A stretch of DNA of 64,000 nucleotides from RGIG5579 sp045597125 (GTDB taxonomy: Bacteria > Bacillota > Clostridia > Oscillospirales > SIG627): NCBI GenBank assembly GCA_045597125.1, contig JAZODR010000046.1:24584-88583 (forward strand). Direction: 5' to 3'. Numbering within the stretch: the stretch's first letter is position 1; each line of letters starts with the position of its first letter. Shown here piece after piece: positions 43,780 to 52,801 of the stretch. The notes beneath the pieces are model-generated. The model worked only from the letters and a program-made list of their open reading frames with translations, ran no database searches and had not been told where the DNA came from. A program made the translations under genes and the position numbers.

Positions 43780-44244
43780 TTATCCCTCCAAATCAGAAAG
43801 AATTTGCAAAATGATATTTTTCATAAGGTCTGCTCGCAGAATTCCACGCTGTTCTGCAGACACCTTGGATAAGGCAGCGTCGGAAAGGGCGGCAGTTAGT
43901 AGGCGTACCTCGTGATGGGTCAGAAAGCTTTTTTCCTGCAGAGCGGAAAGGAAAAAGGAGGCGGTTTCGAGGTTGATCCGAGTCCCGATTGCCTGATAAA
44001 AGTGCATCAGAAATTCGTCGCGGTGCATTACGATCTTGCGGATGCGGATATATCCGCCTCCTCCGCGGCGGCTTTCTACGATATAGCCGCGTTCGGGGGT
44101 GAAGCGGGAGGAGATGACATAATTGATTTGGCTGGGGACACAGCCCAAACGGCTTGCCAATTCATTGCGAACAATGGAAAGCTCCCCTCCCGATTCCTCC
44201 AACATTTCTTCCAGCATTTGAGCAATTCTTTGAGATAATAACAT
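43780..44244 (-). CDS. ctsR: CtsR class III heat-shock repressor
   Basis: CtsR represses the clp genes and its own operon at low temperature. The 154-residue protein shows the winged HTH and the arginine-rich wing tip (ESRRGGGGYIRI) that senses heat. The start is set at 44244, where AAAAGGAG lies six bases upstream. A longer frame would run into the CtsR box itself. It heads the ctsR-mcsA-mcsB-clpC operon. The box at 44262-44278 indicates autoregulation. Confidence 0.95.
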   Translation of the reverse strand: MLLSQRIAQMLEEMLEESGGELSIVRNELASRLGCVPSQINYVISSRFTPERGYIVESRRGGGGYIRIRKIVMHRDEFLMHFYQAIGTRINLETASFFLSALQEKSFLTHHEVRLLTAALSDAALSKVSAEQRGILRADLMKNIILQILSDLEG

Positions 44245-44261
44245 TTTGGCTCCTTTTTGAC

Positions 44262-44278
44262 TTTGACTTTCTTTGACT
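44262..44278 (-). promoter_or_regulatory. CtsR operator
   Basis: On the minus strand AGTCAAA-N3-AGTCAAA, an exact heptad direct repeat of the CtsR consensus. A third heptad overlaps at 44256-44262. It covers the likely transcript start, just downstream of the -10 box. Confidence 0.93.
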
Positions 44279-44287
44279 TTCAATTTG

Positions 44288-44315
44288 ATTATACCATAAA
44301 AAATAAATCTGTCAA
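44288..44315 (-). promoter_or_regulatory. Promoter of the ctsR operon
   Basis: On the minus strand TTGACA, 16-base spacer, TATAAT. Confidence 0.85.
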
Positions 44316-44345
44316 GGGGAAAAAGGTGCTTTTTTGTCTTGCCTG

Positions 44346-44374
44346 TTGCTTTTGGGAGAAAAAAATGATAGAAT
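44346..44374 (+). promoter_or_regulatory. Promoter of trmB
   Basis: TTGCTT, 17-base spacer, TAGAAT. It diverges from the ctsR promoter. Confidence 0.6.
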
Positions 44375-44408
44375 ACAAAAAGAAAAAGGGAAAAAAGAGG
44401 ATGATTTT

Positions 44409-45056
44409 ATGAGAATGAGAAAAAAGAAGCACACCGACGAGCGCCTTGCAGCTTGTTCGGAGCTTCTGATCACCGATCCTGAATGTCACAAGGGAAATTT
44501 TCGCAGTTTGTTTGGCGGAGAGAAAAATAAGCCCTTACATCTGGAGATTGGGTGTGGGAAGGGAGCTTTCATATTGGAGCTTGCCCGTCGCAATCCGGAG
44601 GTGCTTTATGTGGCGGTGGAATATTGTCGAGAAGCGATGCTTCTGGCGGTGGAGAAATTGGCACGGGAGGGTCTTGGCAACGTGCTTTTTCTCAATGCCG
44701 ATGCGGCAAAGCTTGCGGATTATTTTGCGCCCGGCGAAATTGATTGCATTTATTTGAATTTTTCCGATCCGTGGCCCAAGGCGCGTCATGCAAAGAGGAG
44801 ATTGACTGCTCCCGGATTTCTTGCGGTGTATCGCCAGATTTTGAAAGAGGGCGGATATATCCGTCAAAAAACGGATAATGTGCTTTTATTTGAATCTTCC
44901 TTGGAAAACTATGCTGCTTGCGGATGGCGGTGTGAAGATGTATGCCGTGACCTGCACAATTCTCCCTGGGCAGAGGAGAACATTCTGACCGAATATGAGA
45001 TCAATTTTTCGGGTAAGGGTCTGACCATCAATGCCGTGACCGCTTATCGTGCTTGA
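44409..45056 (+). CDS. trmB: tRNA (guanine-46-N7) methyltransferase
   Basis: TrmB methylates G46 in the variable loop of tRNAs. The 215-residue protein has the SAM motif LEIGCGKGAFILELA and the family signature NFSDPWPKARHAKRRL. A conserved TDN (KTDNVLLFE) lies near the C-terminus. The ATG at 44409 has GAGG eight bases upstream; a longer frame to 44334 begins within the promoter. The pseudouridine synthase gene follows six bases after its stop. Confidence 0.95.
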   Translation: MRMRKKKHTDERLAACSELLITDPECHKGNFRSLFGGEKNKPLHLEIGCGKGAFILELARRNPEVLYVAVEYCREAMLLAVEKLAREGLGNVLFLNADAAKLADYFAPGEIDCIYLNFSDPWPKARHAKRRLTAPGFLAVYRQILKEGGYIRQKTDNVLLFESSLENYAACGWRCEDVCRDLHNSPWAEENILTEYEINFSGKGLTINAVTAYRA

Positions 45057-45061
45057 ATAAA

Positions 45062-45997
45062 ATGAAAGAATTTATCATCGGCACCAATGATTCTCAGCAG
45101 CGTCTGGACAAATTTGTTCTGAAGGCGACCATGGGTCTTCCCAAATCGCTTTTGTATAAGGCCATTCGCACCAAAAAGATTAAGGTAAATCGGAAACGAT
45201 GCGAGGCAGGTCAGATGTTGCAGGAAGGCGATACGGTGCAAATGTTTTTGTCGCCTGACTTTTTCGGGGAGCGCCAGGCGCGTTTTCTTTCTTTGACGCC
45301 TGATCTTTCACCTGTATATGAAGATGAAAATCTTTTGATTTGCGATAAGCCCGTCGGTCTTTCCTGTCACGCGGATGAAACGCAGGACACGGGCACCCTC
45401 ATTGATCATATCAAAGCCTATTTGTTTCAAAAGGGCGAATATTGTCCCTCCCAGGAAAACTCTTTTGTGCCCGCGCTTTGCAATCGGATAGACCGCAATA
45501 CATCGGGACTTGTGATTGCTGCGAAAAATGCCGTGGCATTGCGGGAAGTAAATGAGATGATTCGCCGTCGCTGTGTGGAAAAAGGGTATCTGGCATTGTG
45601 TCATGGGAAGGCGCCCACGCGGGATTCGATTCGTTTATATCTAAAAAAAGACAGCGAGAAAAACAAGGTTTTCGTTTCCCGGGTTCCTCGCGAAGGATAT
45701 TTGACCGCGATTACCGATTGCACCCTTCTTTCCTATAATAAGGAAAAGGATCGCAGTTTGGTTGAGATTCGTTTGCATACGGGACGAACACACCAGATTC
45801 GCGCGACTCTTGCCTATTTGGGGCATCCCTTGGTAGGGGATACTAAGTATGGCACGGTTCGGGATGCGCATTTTCTCCATCAGGCGCTGAGAAGTCATCG
45901 CTTGGTTTTCCATCCTGCGGAACAAAGTTCTCTTTTTTATCTTGCAGAGAAAGAAATTTTGGCGCCTGAAGACCCTCTTTTTTCAAAAAACGTGTAA
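45062..45997 (+). CDS. RluA-family pseudouridine synthase (first copy)
   Basis: This enzyme isomerises uridines in rRNA or tRNA. The 311-residue product has an N-terminal S4 RNA-binding domain (about residues 10-65, RLDKFVLKATMGLPKSLLYKA) and a catalytic domain (about 80-300). RIDRNTSGLVI contains the catalytic Asp. HTGRTHQIRATL is the second family signature. No clear ribosome binding site precedes the ATG at 45062; a TTG at 45053 overlaps the trmB stop. A second RluA-type gene lies at 56091. The exact target uridine cannot be assigned. Confidence 0.9.
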   Translation: MKEFIIGTNDSQQRLDKFVLKATMGLPKSLLYKAIRTKKIKVNRKRCEAGQMLQEGDTVQMFLSPDFFGERQARFLSLTPDLSPVYEDENLLICDKPVGLSCHADETQDTGTLIDHIKAYLFQKGEYCPSQENSFVPALCNRIDRNTSGLVIAAKNAVALREVNEMIRRRCVEKGYLALCHGKAPTRDSIRLYLKKDSEKNKVFVSRVPREGYLTAITDCTLLSYNKEKDRSLVEIRLHTGRTHQIRATLAYLGHPLVGDTKYGTVRDAHFLHQALRSHRLVFHPAEQSSLFYLAEKEILAPEDPLFSKNV

Positions 45998-46008
45998 TTT
46001 TTACAAAG

Positions 46009-46122
46009 TGTTTTCCCACAGGAATTTTTCCACAGTGTTGTGGAAAACTCTGTGGGTTCTTGGGAAAACATTGGATTTTTGAGGGTTTTTCGACTGTATT
46101 TTTTGTTTTTTTCTTGTGGAAA
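46009..46122. promoter_or_regulatory. Nested palindrome with three DnaA-box-like 9-mers upstream of dnaG
   Basis: TTTTCCACA (46025-46033) faces TGTGGAAAA (46038-46046) across four bases. Outer arms CCCACAG/CTGTGGG and GTTTTCCC/GGGAAAAC extend the symmetry to 46009-46068. A third copy, TGTGGAAAA, is at 46114-46122. Each 9-mer fits the relaxed DnaA box TTWTNCACA. DnaA binding is inference. Confidence 0.5.
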
Positions 46123-46162
46123 ACTTAAAATTGCATAAAAGTCAGTTTTGCATTTTTTTGTG

Positions 46163-46205
46163 AAAAACACTTTTTTTGAAAAGAAAAAAAGTGTTTTTTG
46201 TTTTT
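46163..46205 (+). terminator. Terminator-like hairpin before dnaG
   Basis: A 15-bp A/T-rich stem with CAC/GTG in the middle and a 6-base loop, followed by T-runs. It probably ends the trmB transcript. Confidence 0.7.
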
Positions 46206-46227
46206 TCGTCGTATATATGAGTATAGA
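46198..46227 (+). promoter_or_regulatory. Weak candidate promoter of dnaG-rpoD
   Basis: TTGTTT, 18-base spacer, TATAGA. The -35 box overlaps the terminator's T-run, so this is uncertain. Confidence 0.35.
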
Positions 46228-46248
46228 GAAAAAAGAGGAGGTGTTTTT

Positions 46249-48045
46249 TTGATTCCCGAAAGCTTTATTCAAGAAGTGATTTTGCGCAATCCGTTGGAAG
46301 AGATCGTTTCTCAGTATGCTACGTTGAAACGTGCAGGAAGCAATATGGTTTGTTGCTGCCCCTTCCATCATGAAAAGACTCCCTCTTTTACCCTTTATTC
46401 CAATCCCAGCCATTATTATTGCTACGGTTGCGGTGCGGGTGGTGATGTGATTACCTTTGTCCGTACCATGGAAAATCTGGATTACGTTTCTGCGGTGGAG
46501 TATTTGGCCAATCGGGCGGGACTGGAAATGCCGCAAAGCGCTCCTATGGAAAAAAGAATCAATAAGAAAAGACTTTGCGGAATCAACGCGGAGGCGGCTC
46601 GTTTCTGGCATAAGAATCTGTTTAGCCCCGAGGGAAAGGCGGGTCTGGAGTATTTGGTGAATCGCGGACTTTCCGTTCCCGTTATCAAGCGCTTTGGTCT
46701 GGGTTATGCCGGCTCGGAATGGGATGCCCTTTATAAGCATTTGAAGGGACTGGGGTATTATGATGAAGAGCTGAACGGTCTTTTTCTGTGCCGTCCCGGT
46801 AAAAACGGAAGGTATTATGACGTATTTCGTCAAAGGGTAATGTTTCCGATTATCGACGTGAACGGAAATGTTCTTGCCTTTAGCGGCAGAACCATACTTC
46901 CCAAGCGCGACGGAGAAGAAAATTACCGTAAATACGTCAACACCAATGATACGGACGTATTCAAAAAGAGCAATAACGTATTTGCGCTGAACATTGCAAA
47001 GAACAGTCCCGAAAAGGAGATTGTGCTTTGTGAGGGCAATATGGATGCGGTATCGCTCCACGCTCATGGTATTTCCAATGCAGTGGCATCTTTGGGAACG
47101 GCGCTGACTCCCAATCAATGTAGGCTTATTGCCCGTTTTACCGAGCGGGTCAGCATTTGTTATGATTCGGACTCTGCCGGTGTGCGCGCCACGGAAAAGG
47201 CTATTCGACTGCTTCAGGAAGCGGGACTGCGGGTTCGCGTGATTTCCTTGGACGGAACTGATGCAAAGGGGAATGAGATTAAGGACCCTGACGATTTTAT
47301 TCGCGCCTTTGGCAAAATTGCTTTTCAGAAAGCCGCTTCTACCGCGCCCGGTGCCATTGAGTATTTATTTGGTCGGCTTGCCGCGGGAAAAGATCTTTCC
47401 ACCATGGACGGCAAAGAGGAATTTATCAAGGAATGTACGGTTCTTTTCGCCACGGTGCAAAGTCCTGTGGAAAAGGAATTGTATATTGCAAGAGCTGCAG
47501 AAATTACGGGAATTCCCGCGCAGGTGATTCGTTTACAAACTGATAAGAAGACCGGCAGCGAATTTCGGCGCGAACAGAAGAAGCTTCTGCAAAAGGAAGT
47601 GGATCTGACCCGAGGAATCGGAGATCGGATTAATCCTGATAAGGCGAAATTTGTTTCCGCAGCCGCAAAAGAGGAAAACATTTTGGGAATTTTGCTTCTT
47701 CGTCCGGATTATTTGGCTGATCCGAAGTATCGAGCGCTTTTGAATCCCGATTTATTCCGATGCGATTTTTGCAAACGGGTCCTACAGGCGCTTTTAGATT
47801 TGAGTGAACACCGAGAGGAATGGAACGGTGGCGCGATGAATGAGCTTTTTTCGCCTGAGGAAATGGGACAAATGGAAGGAATGAGGAAGAAGCGGGAGGA
47901 GCTGGGAAACAATTCTCCTCAAGTTTTGAAAGAAATGCTGACAAGGCTTGCCGAAGAGATGAAAAAGGAAGAAACCAAATCGGAACCTCTTTCCGGCAGT
48001 TGGCTTGAAAAGTTAAAAGCAGAAAAATCAAGAAAGGATAAATAA
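46249..48045 (+). CDS. dnaG: DNA primase
   Basis: DnaG makes RNA primers for replication. The 598-residue protein has the CHC2 zinc ribbon (CPFHHEKTPSF, then YYCYGCGAGGD, residues about 37-65). A TOPRIM core follows with LCEGNMDAVSLH and CYDSDSAG, then a C-terminal helicase-binding region. The start is taken as TTG 46249, since GGAGG lies seven bases upstream; no ATG is suitably placed. It is followed two bases later by rpoD, the standard Firmicute arrangement. Confidence 0.95.
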   Translation: MIPESFIQEVILRNPLEEIVSQYATLKRAGSNMVCCCPFHHEKTPSFTLYSNPSHYYCYGCGAGGDVITFVRTMENLDYVSAVEYLANRAGLEMPQSAPMEKRINKKRLCGINAEAARFWHKNLFSPEGKAGLEYLVNRGLSVPVIKRFGLGYAGSEWDALYKHLKGLGYYDEELNGLFLCRPGKNGRYYDVFRQRVMFPIIDVNGNVLAFSGRTILPKRDGEENYRKYVNTNDTDVFKKSNNVFALNIAKNSPEKEIVLCEGNMDAVSLHAHGISNAVASLGTALTPNQCRLIARFTERVSICYDSDSAGVRATEKAIRLLQEAGLRVRVISLDGTDAKGNEIKDPDDFIRAFGKIAFQKAASTAPGAIEYLFGRLAAGKDLSTMDGKEEFIKECTVLFATVQSPVEKELYIARAAEITGIPAQVIRLQTDKKTGSEFRREQKKLLQKEVDLTRGIGDRINPDKAKFVSAAAKEENILGILLLRPDYLADPKYRALLNPDLFRCDFCKRVLQALLDLSEHREEWNGGAMNELFSPEEMGQMEGMRKKREELGNNSPQVLKEMLTRLAEEMKKEETKSEPLSGSWLEKLKAEKSRKDK

Positions 48046-48047
48046 GA

Positions 48048-49211
48048 ATGACAAAGAAGAAAGCAGGAATCGAAAAGAATGAAGAAATGATCCCTGAAAT
48101 GAAGCTGAAAAAAGCCTTTGAAACCATTTTGGAAAAAGGAAAAGCGAAAGGGAGTTTGAAGATTTCCGAAATTATGGAGCTTTTGGAGGACGTGGAATAC
48201 GAATCCGAGCAGTTGGAGAAACTGTACGATCTTCTGGAGGCAAGCGGGGTGGATATTTCCGCCATTATGGAAGTAGCGCCCGATTTGGATGAGCTGCAGG
48301 ATGAGGAAGAGGTTGAGGCTCTGGAAACCAGTGAGGATATGGAGCAGATGCTTCAGGGTGAGGGCCTTGCTCTGGAAGACCACGTCAGAATGTATTTAAA
48401 GGAAATCGGCAAGGTTTCTCTTCTTACAGGCGAAGAGGAACTGCTTCTTGCTCAGCAGATGATTGAGGGAGAAACCGAGGAAATTCGCAACGAGGCAAAG
48501 CAGAAGCTGGTGGAAGCAAATCTGCGTTTGGTTGTCAGCATTGCAAAGCGCTATGTGGGCAGAGGTATGTTTTTCTTGGATTTGATTCAGGAGGGAAATC
48601 TCGGCTTGATGAAGGCAGTTGAAAAATTTGATTACAATAAGGGCTTTAAATTTTCAACTTATGCAACCTGGTGGATCCGCCAAGCGATTACCCGCGCCAT
48701 TGCCGATCAGGCAAGAACCATTCGTATTCCCGTACATATGGTGGAGACGATTAATAAGGTTTTGCGTGTATCCCGTCAGCTGTTGCAGGAGCTTGGTCAT
48801 GAGGCGAGTGCCGAGGAAATTGCAGAGGTAATGAATATTCCCGTAGAAAAGGTCCGCGAGACCATGAAGATTGCACAGGAGCCCGTTTCTCTGGAAACTC
48901 CCATCGGCGAGGAAGAGGATAGCCATCTGGGCGATTTTATTCCCGATGATGATGCTCCCGCTCCCGCGGAGGCAGCAAGCTATACGATGCTCCGTGAGCA
49001 TCTGGACGAGGTGCTTCATACGTTGACGCCCAGAGAAATGCAGGTGCTTAAGCTTCGTTTCGGATTTGACGACGGCAGGACCCGCACGCTGGAAGAGGTG
49101 GGTAAGGAGTTCAATATTACCCGTGAGCGTATTCGTCAGATTGAAGCAAAAGCGCTGCGCAAATTGCGTCATCCCAGCCGTGCGAAAAAGCTGAAAGACT
49201 ACTTGGATTAA
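48048..49211 (+). CDS. rpoD: RNA polymerase primary sigma factor (SigA/RpoD)
   Basis: This is the housekeeping sigma factor. The 387-residue protein has a short region 1.1, region 1.2 (VRMYLKEIGKVSLLT), and region 2 (GNLGLMKAVEKFDYNKGFKF, split before STYATWWIRQAI). Region 3 and region 4 with the -35-binding HTH (EVGKEFNITRERIRQIEAKAL) follow. The promoters listed in this window match what such a factor recognises. It is co-transcribed with dnaG. A weak hairpin with T-run at about 49224-49270 follows. Confidence 0.96.
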   Translation: MTKKKAGIEKNEEMIPEMKLKKAFETILEKGKAKGSLKISEIMELLEDVEYESEQLEKLYDLLEASGVDISAIMEVAPDLDELQDEEEVEALETSEDMEQMLQGEGLALEDHVRMYLKEIGKVSLLTGEEELLLAQQMIEGETEEIRNEAKQKLVEANLRLVVSIAKRYVGRGMFFLDLIQEGNLGLMKAVEKFDYNKGFKFSTYATWWIRQAITRAIADQARTIRIPVHMVETINKVLRVSRQLLQELGHEASAEEIAEVMNIPVEKVRETMKIAQEPVSLETPIGEEEDSHLGDFIPDDDAPAPAEAASYTMLREHLDEVLHTLTPREMQVLKLRFGFDDGRTRTLEEVGKEFNITRERIRQIEAKALRKLRHPSRAKKLKDYLD

Positions 49212-49306
49212 GTTTTTTCACAATGTGGTTACATCTAGGCCGAATTTTGGTAAGTAACACGGTTTTTTGCTTTTCTTTTTAGGGATATTGACGAAGACGT
49301 GATACC

Positions 49307-49335
49307 TTGACACTAGATGGATTTTCGTGTAAAAT
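49307..49335 (+). promoter_or_regulatory. Promoter of the solute-binding lipoprotein gene
   Basis: TTGACA, 17-base spacer, TAAAAT. Confidence 0.8.
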
Positions 49336-49382
49336 ATATGTAAATGCCTATGTTTAGGCTCAATTTCAAGGAGGATTCCAAA

Positions 49383-51164
49383 ATGACCAAAAGACTGATT
49401 AGTCTTATGCTGGTATTGATTATGATTCTTTCTCTTTGCATGACCTCTTGTGCGACTACTCCCAAAGAGGAGGAGAATGAAGAGGGCGAGGAAGAGCAGG
49501 TAGAGGTTCAGAGACCCAATATCGGTTTGACCCTTTATGCCATCAAAGATGAAAAAATGACCAAGGAAGCCTTGGAGGCTGTTGAGGAAAAAGTTAGCAA
49601 CTACTGCGTTGCAAAATATAAGACTGCAATCCGCTTGAAGTTCTTTACCGAGCAGGAGTATCAGTCCGAACTGGATAAGGTTTCTGCAGAATTTGCTGCA
49701 GAGGCAGCTGAGAAGTTGAAGGCTGAGCAGGAAGCTGCTGCGATTGCAAAGAGCGAAGCGGCGTACAAGGCAAAGCTTTCCCCCGAGGAACGAGTAAAGT
49801 TTGATCAGCAGAAGCGTCTGGAAGCCAAAAAGAAGGCGGATGAGGCTAAGAAAAAGGCCGAGGCAGAGGCTGAACTGGTTGAAAAAGGCAAGGACCAGGT
49901 AAAGTGGGATAAGACCCAGATGGATATTATCTTCATTCCCAATCAGGAGAAGTACTATGATTGGGTACAACAGGGTAAACTGGTGGATATGAAGACCTTC
50001 TTGGATAATACCTGCAAGAAAATCCGCGATTATGTATATCCTTCCTTTCTTTCTGCAGCTACTGTTGACGGTGGTATTTTCGGTATCCCCAATAACCGCG
50101 ATATTAACACGAATGAGACTTATCTTGTGCTGAATACCGCTCTGGTTGAAAAGTACGATGTTGATCTTTCTAAGGTTCGTTCGATCACCGATTTGAATGA
50201 TGCCTTTGCTGCTGTAAAGGCAGGGGAAGCAGGTATTACTCCCATTTATGGTGATTTTGAGCCTGAGGGAGCTGTATTCTATGATGATGTGGATATGGGT
50301 CACATGACTTGTGTATTTGCTGATAACTTGCTTGGCGGAACCCAAATGGAAACTACCACCAATGCGGCTTTGAATCCTGATAGCGCTCATGATGCTATGC
50401 GTGATTATTTCCAGTTGAAGGCTGATTACCGCGCAAAGGGTTACCTGTCTGATACCAACACCAATTTCTTCGCTTCTGTTCAGGAACTGAATGAAGAACA
50501 GAAGAAACAGTGGGAAGAAAAGGGTTACACCTTGCATTTGTATAAGGGTGCAACCGTTACTGATGAAGCGGTTCTGAATGCCGGCCTTTTCGGCATCAGC
50601 TCTCATTGCAAACAGCCTGAAAGAGCAATGGAGATTGTAACTCTTCTTTCTACTGATACCGAATTGCACAACCTTCTGACCTTTGGTATCGAAGAGGTTC
50701 ACTACATTGTAAATGCAGACAATGAGAATGTGATTACTGTGGTTGATGATTCTTATGCAATGGACTTTTACAGCACGGGTAATTCTCTTCTTGGCTATGT
50801 AACCGATGATATGGATCCCGATTATGTTGCGAAGGCAAAACAAAAGAATCTGAATTCTTTCGTTTCCCCCTTCCTTGGATATCGCTATGATTGGGATGCC
50901 GAAGAAAATAAGAAGTTTATGGACGGTTACGCTGAGTGGAAGGCATATCTGGATCCTATTTACGCTAGGCTTTCCTACGGTACTCCCGATTGGAAGGATA
51001 TTTTGACGGAGACTTATAACAATGTGCGTTTAAATGAGAATAAGCAGTTTTCTGTTGGCTACCGTGAATGGGAGACTGATTGTACCTTCCGTAAGGGCTT
51101 TTCTTCCTACGCCGAAAAGGTTAAAGAGTTAAAGGCAAGTTTGAATATTACGGAAATAAAGTAA
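49383..51164 (+). CDS. Orphan extracellular solute-binding lipoprotein with coiled-coil insertion
   Basis: The 593-residue product has a lipoprotein signal (cleavage before Cys in LCMTSC). It resembles the family 1 sugar/oligosaccharide-binding proteins of LplA type: NIGLTLYAIKDEKMTKEALEAV opens domain 1 (split at the 'DEK'), and GIFGIPNNRDIN is a typical hinge segment. Residues of about 95-170 are an Ala/Glu/Lys-rich helix, probably a coiled coil, inserted in domain 1. No permease or ATPase gene is adjacent, so partners must be elsewhere. GGAGG precedes the ATG at 49383. The ligand is unknown. Confidence 0.82.
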   Translation: MTKRLISLMLVLIMILSLCMTSCATTPKEEENEEGEEEQVEVQRPNIGLTLYAIKDEKMTKEALEAVEEKVSNYCVAKYKTAIRLKFFTEQEYQSELDKVSAEFAAEAAEKLKAEQEAAAIAKSEAAYKAKLSPEERVKFDQQKRLEAKKKADEAKKKAEAEAELVEKGKDQVKWDKTQMDIIFIPNQEKYYDWVQQGKLVDMKTFLDNTCKKIRDYVYPSFLSAATVDGGIFGIPNNRDINTNETYLVLNTALVEKYDVDLSKVRSITDLNDAFAAVKAGEAGITPIYGDFEPEGAVFYDDVDMGHMTCVFADNLLGGTQMETTTNAALNPDSAHDAMRDYFQLKADYRAKGYLSDTNTNFFASVQELNEEQKKQWEEKGYTLHLYKGATVTDEAVLNAGLFGISSHCKQPERAMEIVTLLSTDTELHNLLTFGIEEVHYIVNADNENVITVVDDSYAMDFYSTGNSLLGYVTDDMDPDYVAKAKQKNLNSFVSPFLGYRYDWDAEENKKFMDGYAEWKAYLDPIYARLSYGTPDWKDILTETYNNVRLNENKQFSVGYREWETDCTFRKGFSSYAEKVKELKASLNITEIK

Positions 51165-51166
51165 AT

Positions 51167-51206
51167 AAAAAAGCGGGGACTTTTGAAAAAGTCCCCGCTT
51201 TTTTTA
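51167..51206. terminator. Bidirectional terminator
   Basis: An 18-bp stem around AGCGGGGACT / AGTCCCCGCT with A6 and T6 flanks. It ends the lipoprotein gene and the convergent ceramidase-like gene. Confidence 0.92.
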
Positions 51207-52649
51207 TGAAGCGGATTTACATTCGTTAAGGAGACGAATTTGTTCACGGGCGAATTCTTCGCCGCTTCCCGGAATGAAAAGGGAAGTAGAGGGTTCGTAG
51301 CCGCCGTGTTCATAGGCTGGAGCAGAGGGAACGTAGTTGTTGGATTCGTTTGTCATAGAGAGAGTAAAGGTCATTTTAAAGGGAGAAGCGGCTCTGACTT
51401 CCTGTCCGTTGGTATCAAATTGCTCGAAGGGAGCGGTGGCAATGGCGATATCACCAAAGGAGGCGGCGAAGAAGTTCATCTTCAACGTATCTCCCATTTG
51501 GGAACGCTTTACAATTGAGCCTACTTGAAGATCGAACATACTGTGTTGCTTCATAAGTACTCTGCCGCGCTCAGATTCTACGCCTGCATCGTTAATCTCT
51601 TTGGCTATTGCTACGCGCTCGGGGGATTCTTTTCTGATGGTTCCTGCATAGACGGATGTTTTTACTACAACTTTTCCTGTGGCGGTTTCGGTTTCGCTCT
51701 GAAGTGCTTGGCGAGTGGCGCGGACAAGTTCAGCTGCGGCATCGTTCATGTAGGGGTATTTCTGTTCATCGAGAATGGAAGATCCGGAAAAATTTAAGTT
51801 TCCGGAGGAGCCACTGCAGTAAATAAAGTGGGAATCCAGTTCTTTTTCAGCCAAATCGCGAAAAGCGCCCACAAAGTCTGCAGAAAGCTGATCATTGCGG
51901 CCAATTCCAAAATAGTGGGTTTGGTAGTTGACCATCAAAATGTCCTTTTTGCCTTCGCGGTCAAAGCGGATGGTGCGAAGCTCGTTGTCTGCTTCGGATT
52001 CGTGGGCAACAGGTTTGGCGCCGGGAGTGACATTGTATTTGGAATTATAGGTGCCATCGCTCATCAGATAGCGGCGCACGAAGGTTAGGTTATCGGTGTG
52101 TCCCATTCCAGTAAAGGCTTTGGCGGGGGAAAGGTCGCGAAGGGCTTTTTCTACCGCAATGGGAAATTGCTTATAGAAATTTTTGTGCCAGTTGGGATAA
52201 TCGCCAATGGAACCGATCGAGGGCGCTGTGTGGGAGTGGGTTGGGTTCATAAAAAGATTTTCACCGGGAATGCCGTATTCTTTTTCAACGATTTTTGCGC
52301 ACAGCTGATAAGAGTTGGGCTGGACTTTCATTGAATCGATGGACATGATAAGAACTACGTTTTCCCCGTCACAAACGGCAACGCAGGTCAGCATCAAAGG
52401 ATCGCGAACCGTTTTCGCTTCGCCCTCCCAGATGGCAACGGGCAAGGGACCGGAAATATCTACACGGCCAAAGCCTACGGAGAAACCGTTTGGATAGACG
52501 ATGGGATCGGCTTTATTATCTTCCTTGGTGGTATTGGTTTTGTTTTCTGTGGTGCTCGTTTTTGTCTCTTCTATTGCCAGAGATGGGCCACATGCACATA
52601 GCGGCAAACAGATTGCCAAAAGGCAGAGAAGGGAAATAATTTTTTTCAT
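51204..52649 (-). CDS. Ceramidase-like lipoprotein (tandem copy A)
   Basis: The 481-residue product has a lipoprotein signal ending LPLCAC and a Thr/Lys-rich linker. The PF04734-like catalytic domain follows, opening FSVGFGRVDISGPLPV. Motifs are NPTHSHTAPS (zinc site), NYQTHYFG and CSGSSGNLNFSG (nucleophile region). Its last 90 residues are almost identical in pattern to the gene at 52802 (FEQFDTNGQEVRAASPFK in both), showing a tandem duplication. It would sit on the outer face of the membrane. Known relatives split ceramide; the substrate here is not established. Confidence 0.83.
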   Translation of the reverse strand: MKKIISLLCLLAICLPLCACGPSLAIEETKTSTTENKTNTTKEDNKADPIVYPNGFSVGFGRVDISGPLPVAIWEGEAKTVRDPLMLTCVAVCDGENVVLIMSIDSMKVQPNSYQLCAKIVEKEYGIPGENLFMNPTHSHTAPSIGSIGDYPNWHKNFYKQFPIAVEKALRDLSPAKAFTGMGHTDNLTFVRRYLMSDGTYNSKYNVTPGAKPVAHESEADNELRTIRFDREGKKDILMVNYQTHYFGIGRNDQLSADFVGAFRDLAEKELDSHFIYCSGSSGNLNFSGSSILDEQKYPYMNDAAAELVRATRQALQSETETATGKVVVKTSVYAGTIRKESPERVAIAKEINDAGVESERGRVLMKQHSMFDLQVGSIVKRSQMGDTLKMNFFAASFGDIAIATAPFEQFDTNGQEVRAASPFKMTFTLSMTNESNNYVPSAPAYEHGGYEPSTSLFIPGSGEEFAREQIRLLNECKSAS

Positions 52650-52762
52650 AGGAAAACTCCTTTATAGTAGTTTGTATTTTTATGTTACAAAAAAAGCGAA
52701 GAAAAAGGGTGAACATTTGGTGAATTTTTATGGATTTACTTTATTTTTTTAAAATTATAATG

Positions 52763-52794
52763 AAAAAACGGAAGAAAATCTTCCGTTTTTTTTG
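52763..52794 (-). terminator. Terminator after tandem copy B
   Basis: CGGAAGA and TCTTCCG pair around AAA, extended by A6/T6. Confidence 0.88.
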
Positions 52795-52801
52795 GAAATT
52801 G

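Noticed and set aside
45998..46248. Chromosomal replication origin (oriC)
   Set aside because: DnaA-box-like sites are present, but neither dnaA nor dnaN is adjacent and the sites are off consensus. A local regulatory role fits better.
49218..50843. A 541-codon minus-strand ORF
   Set aside because: It is antisense to the solute-binding lipoprotein gene, which has a signal peptide, SD and promoter. The ORF resembles no protein.
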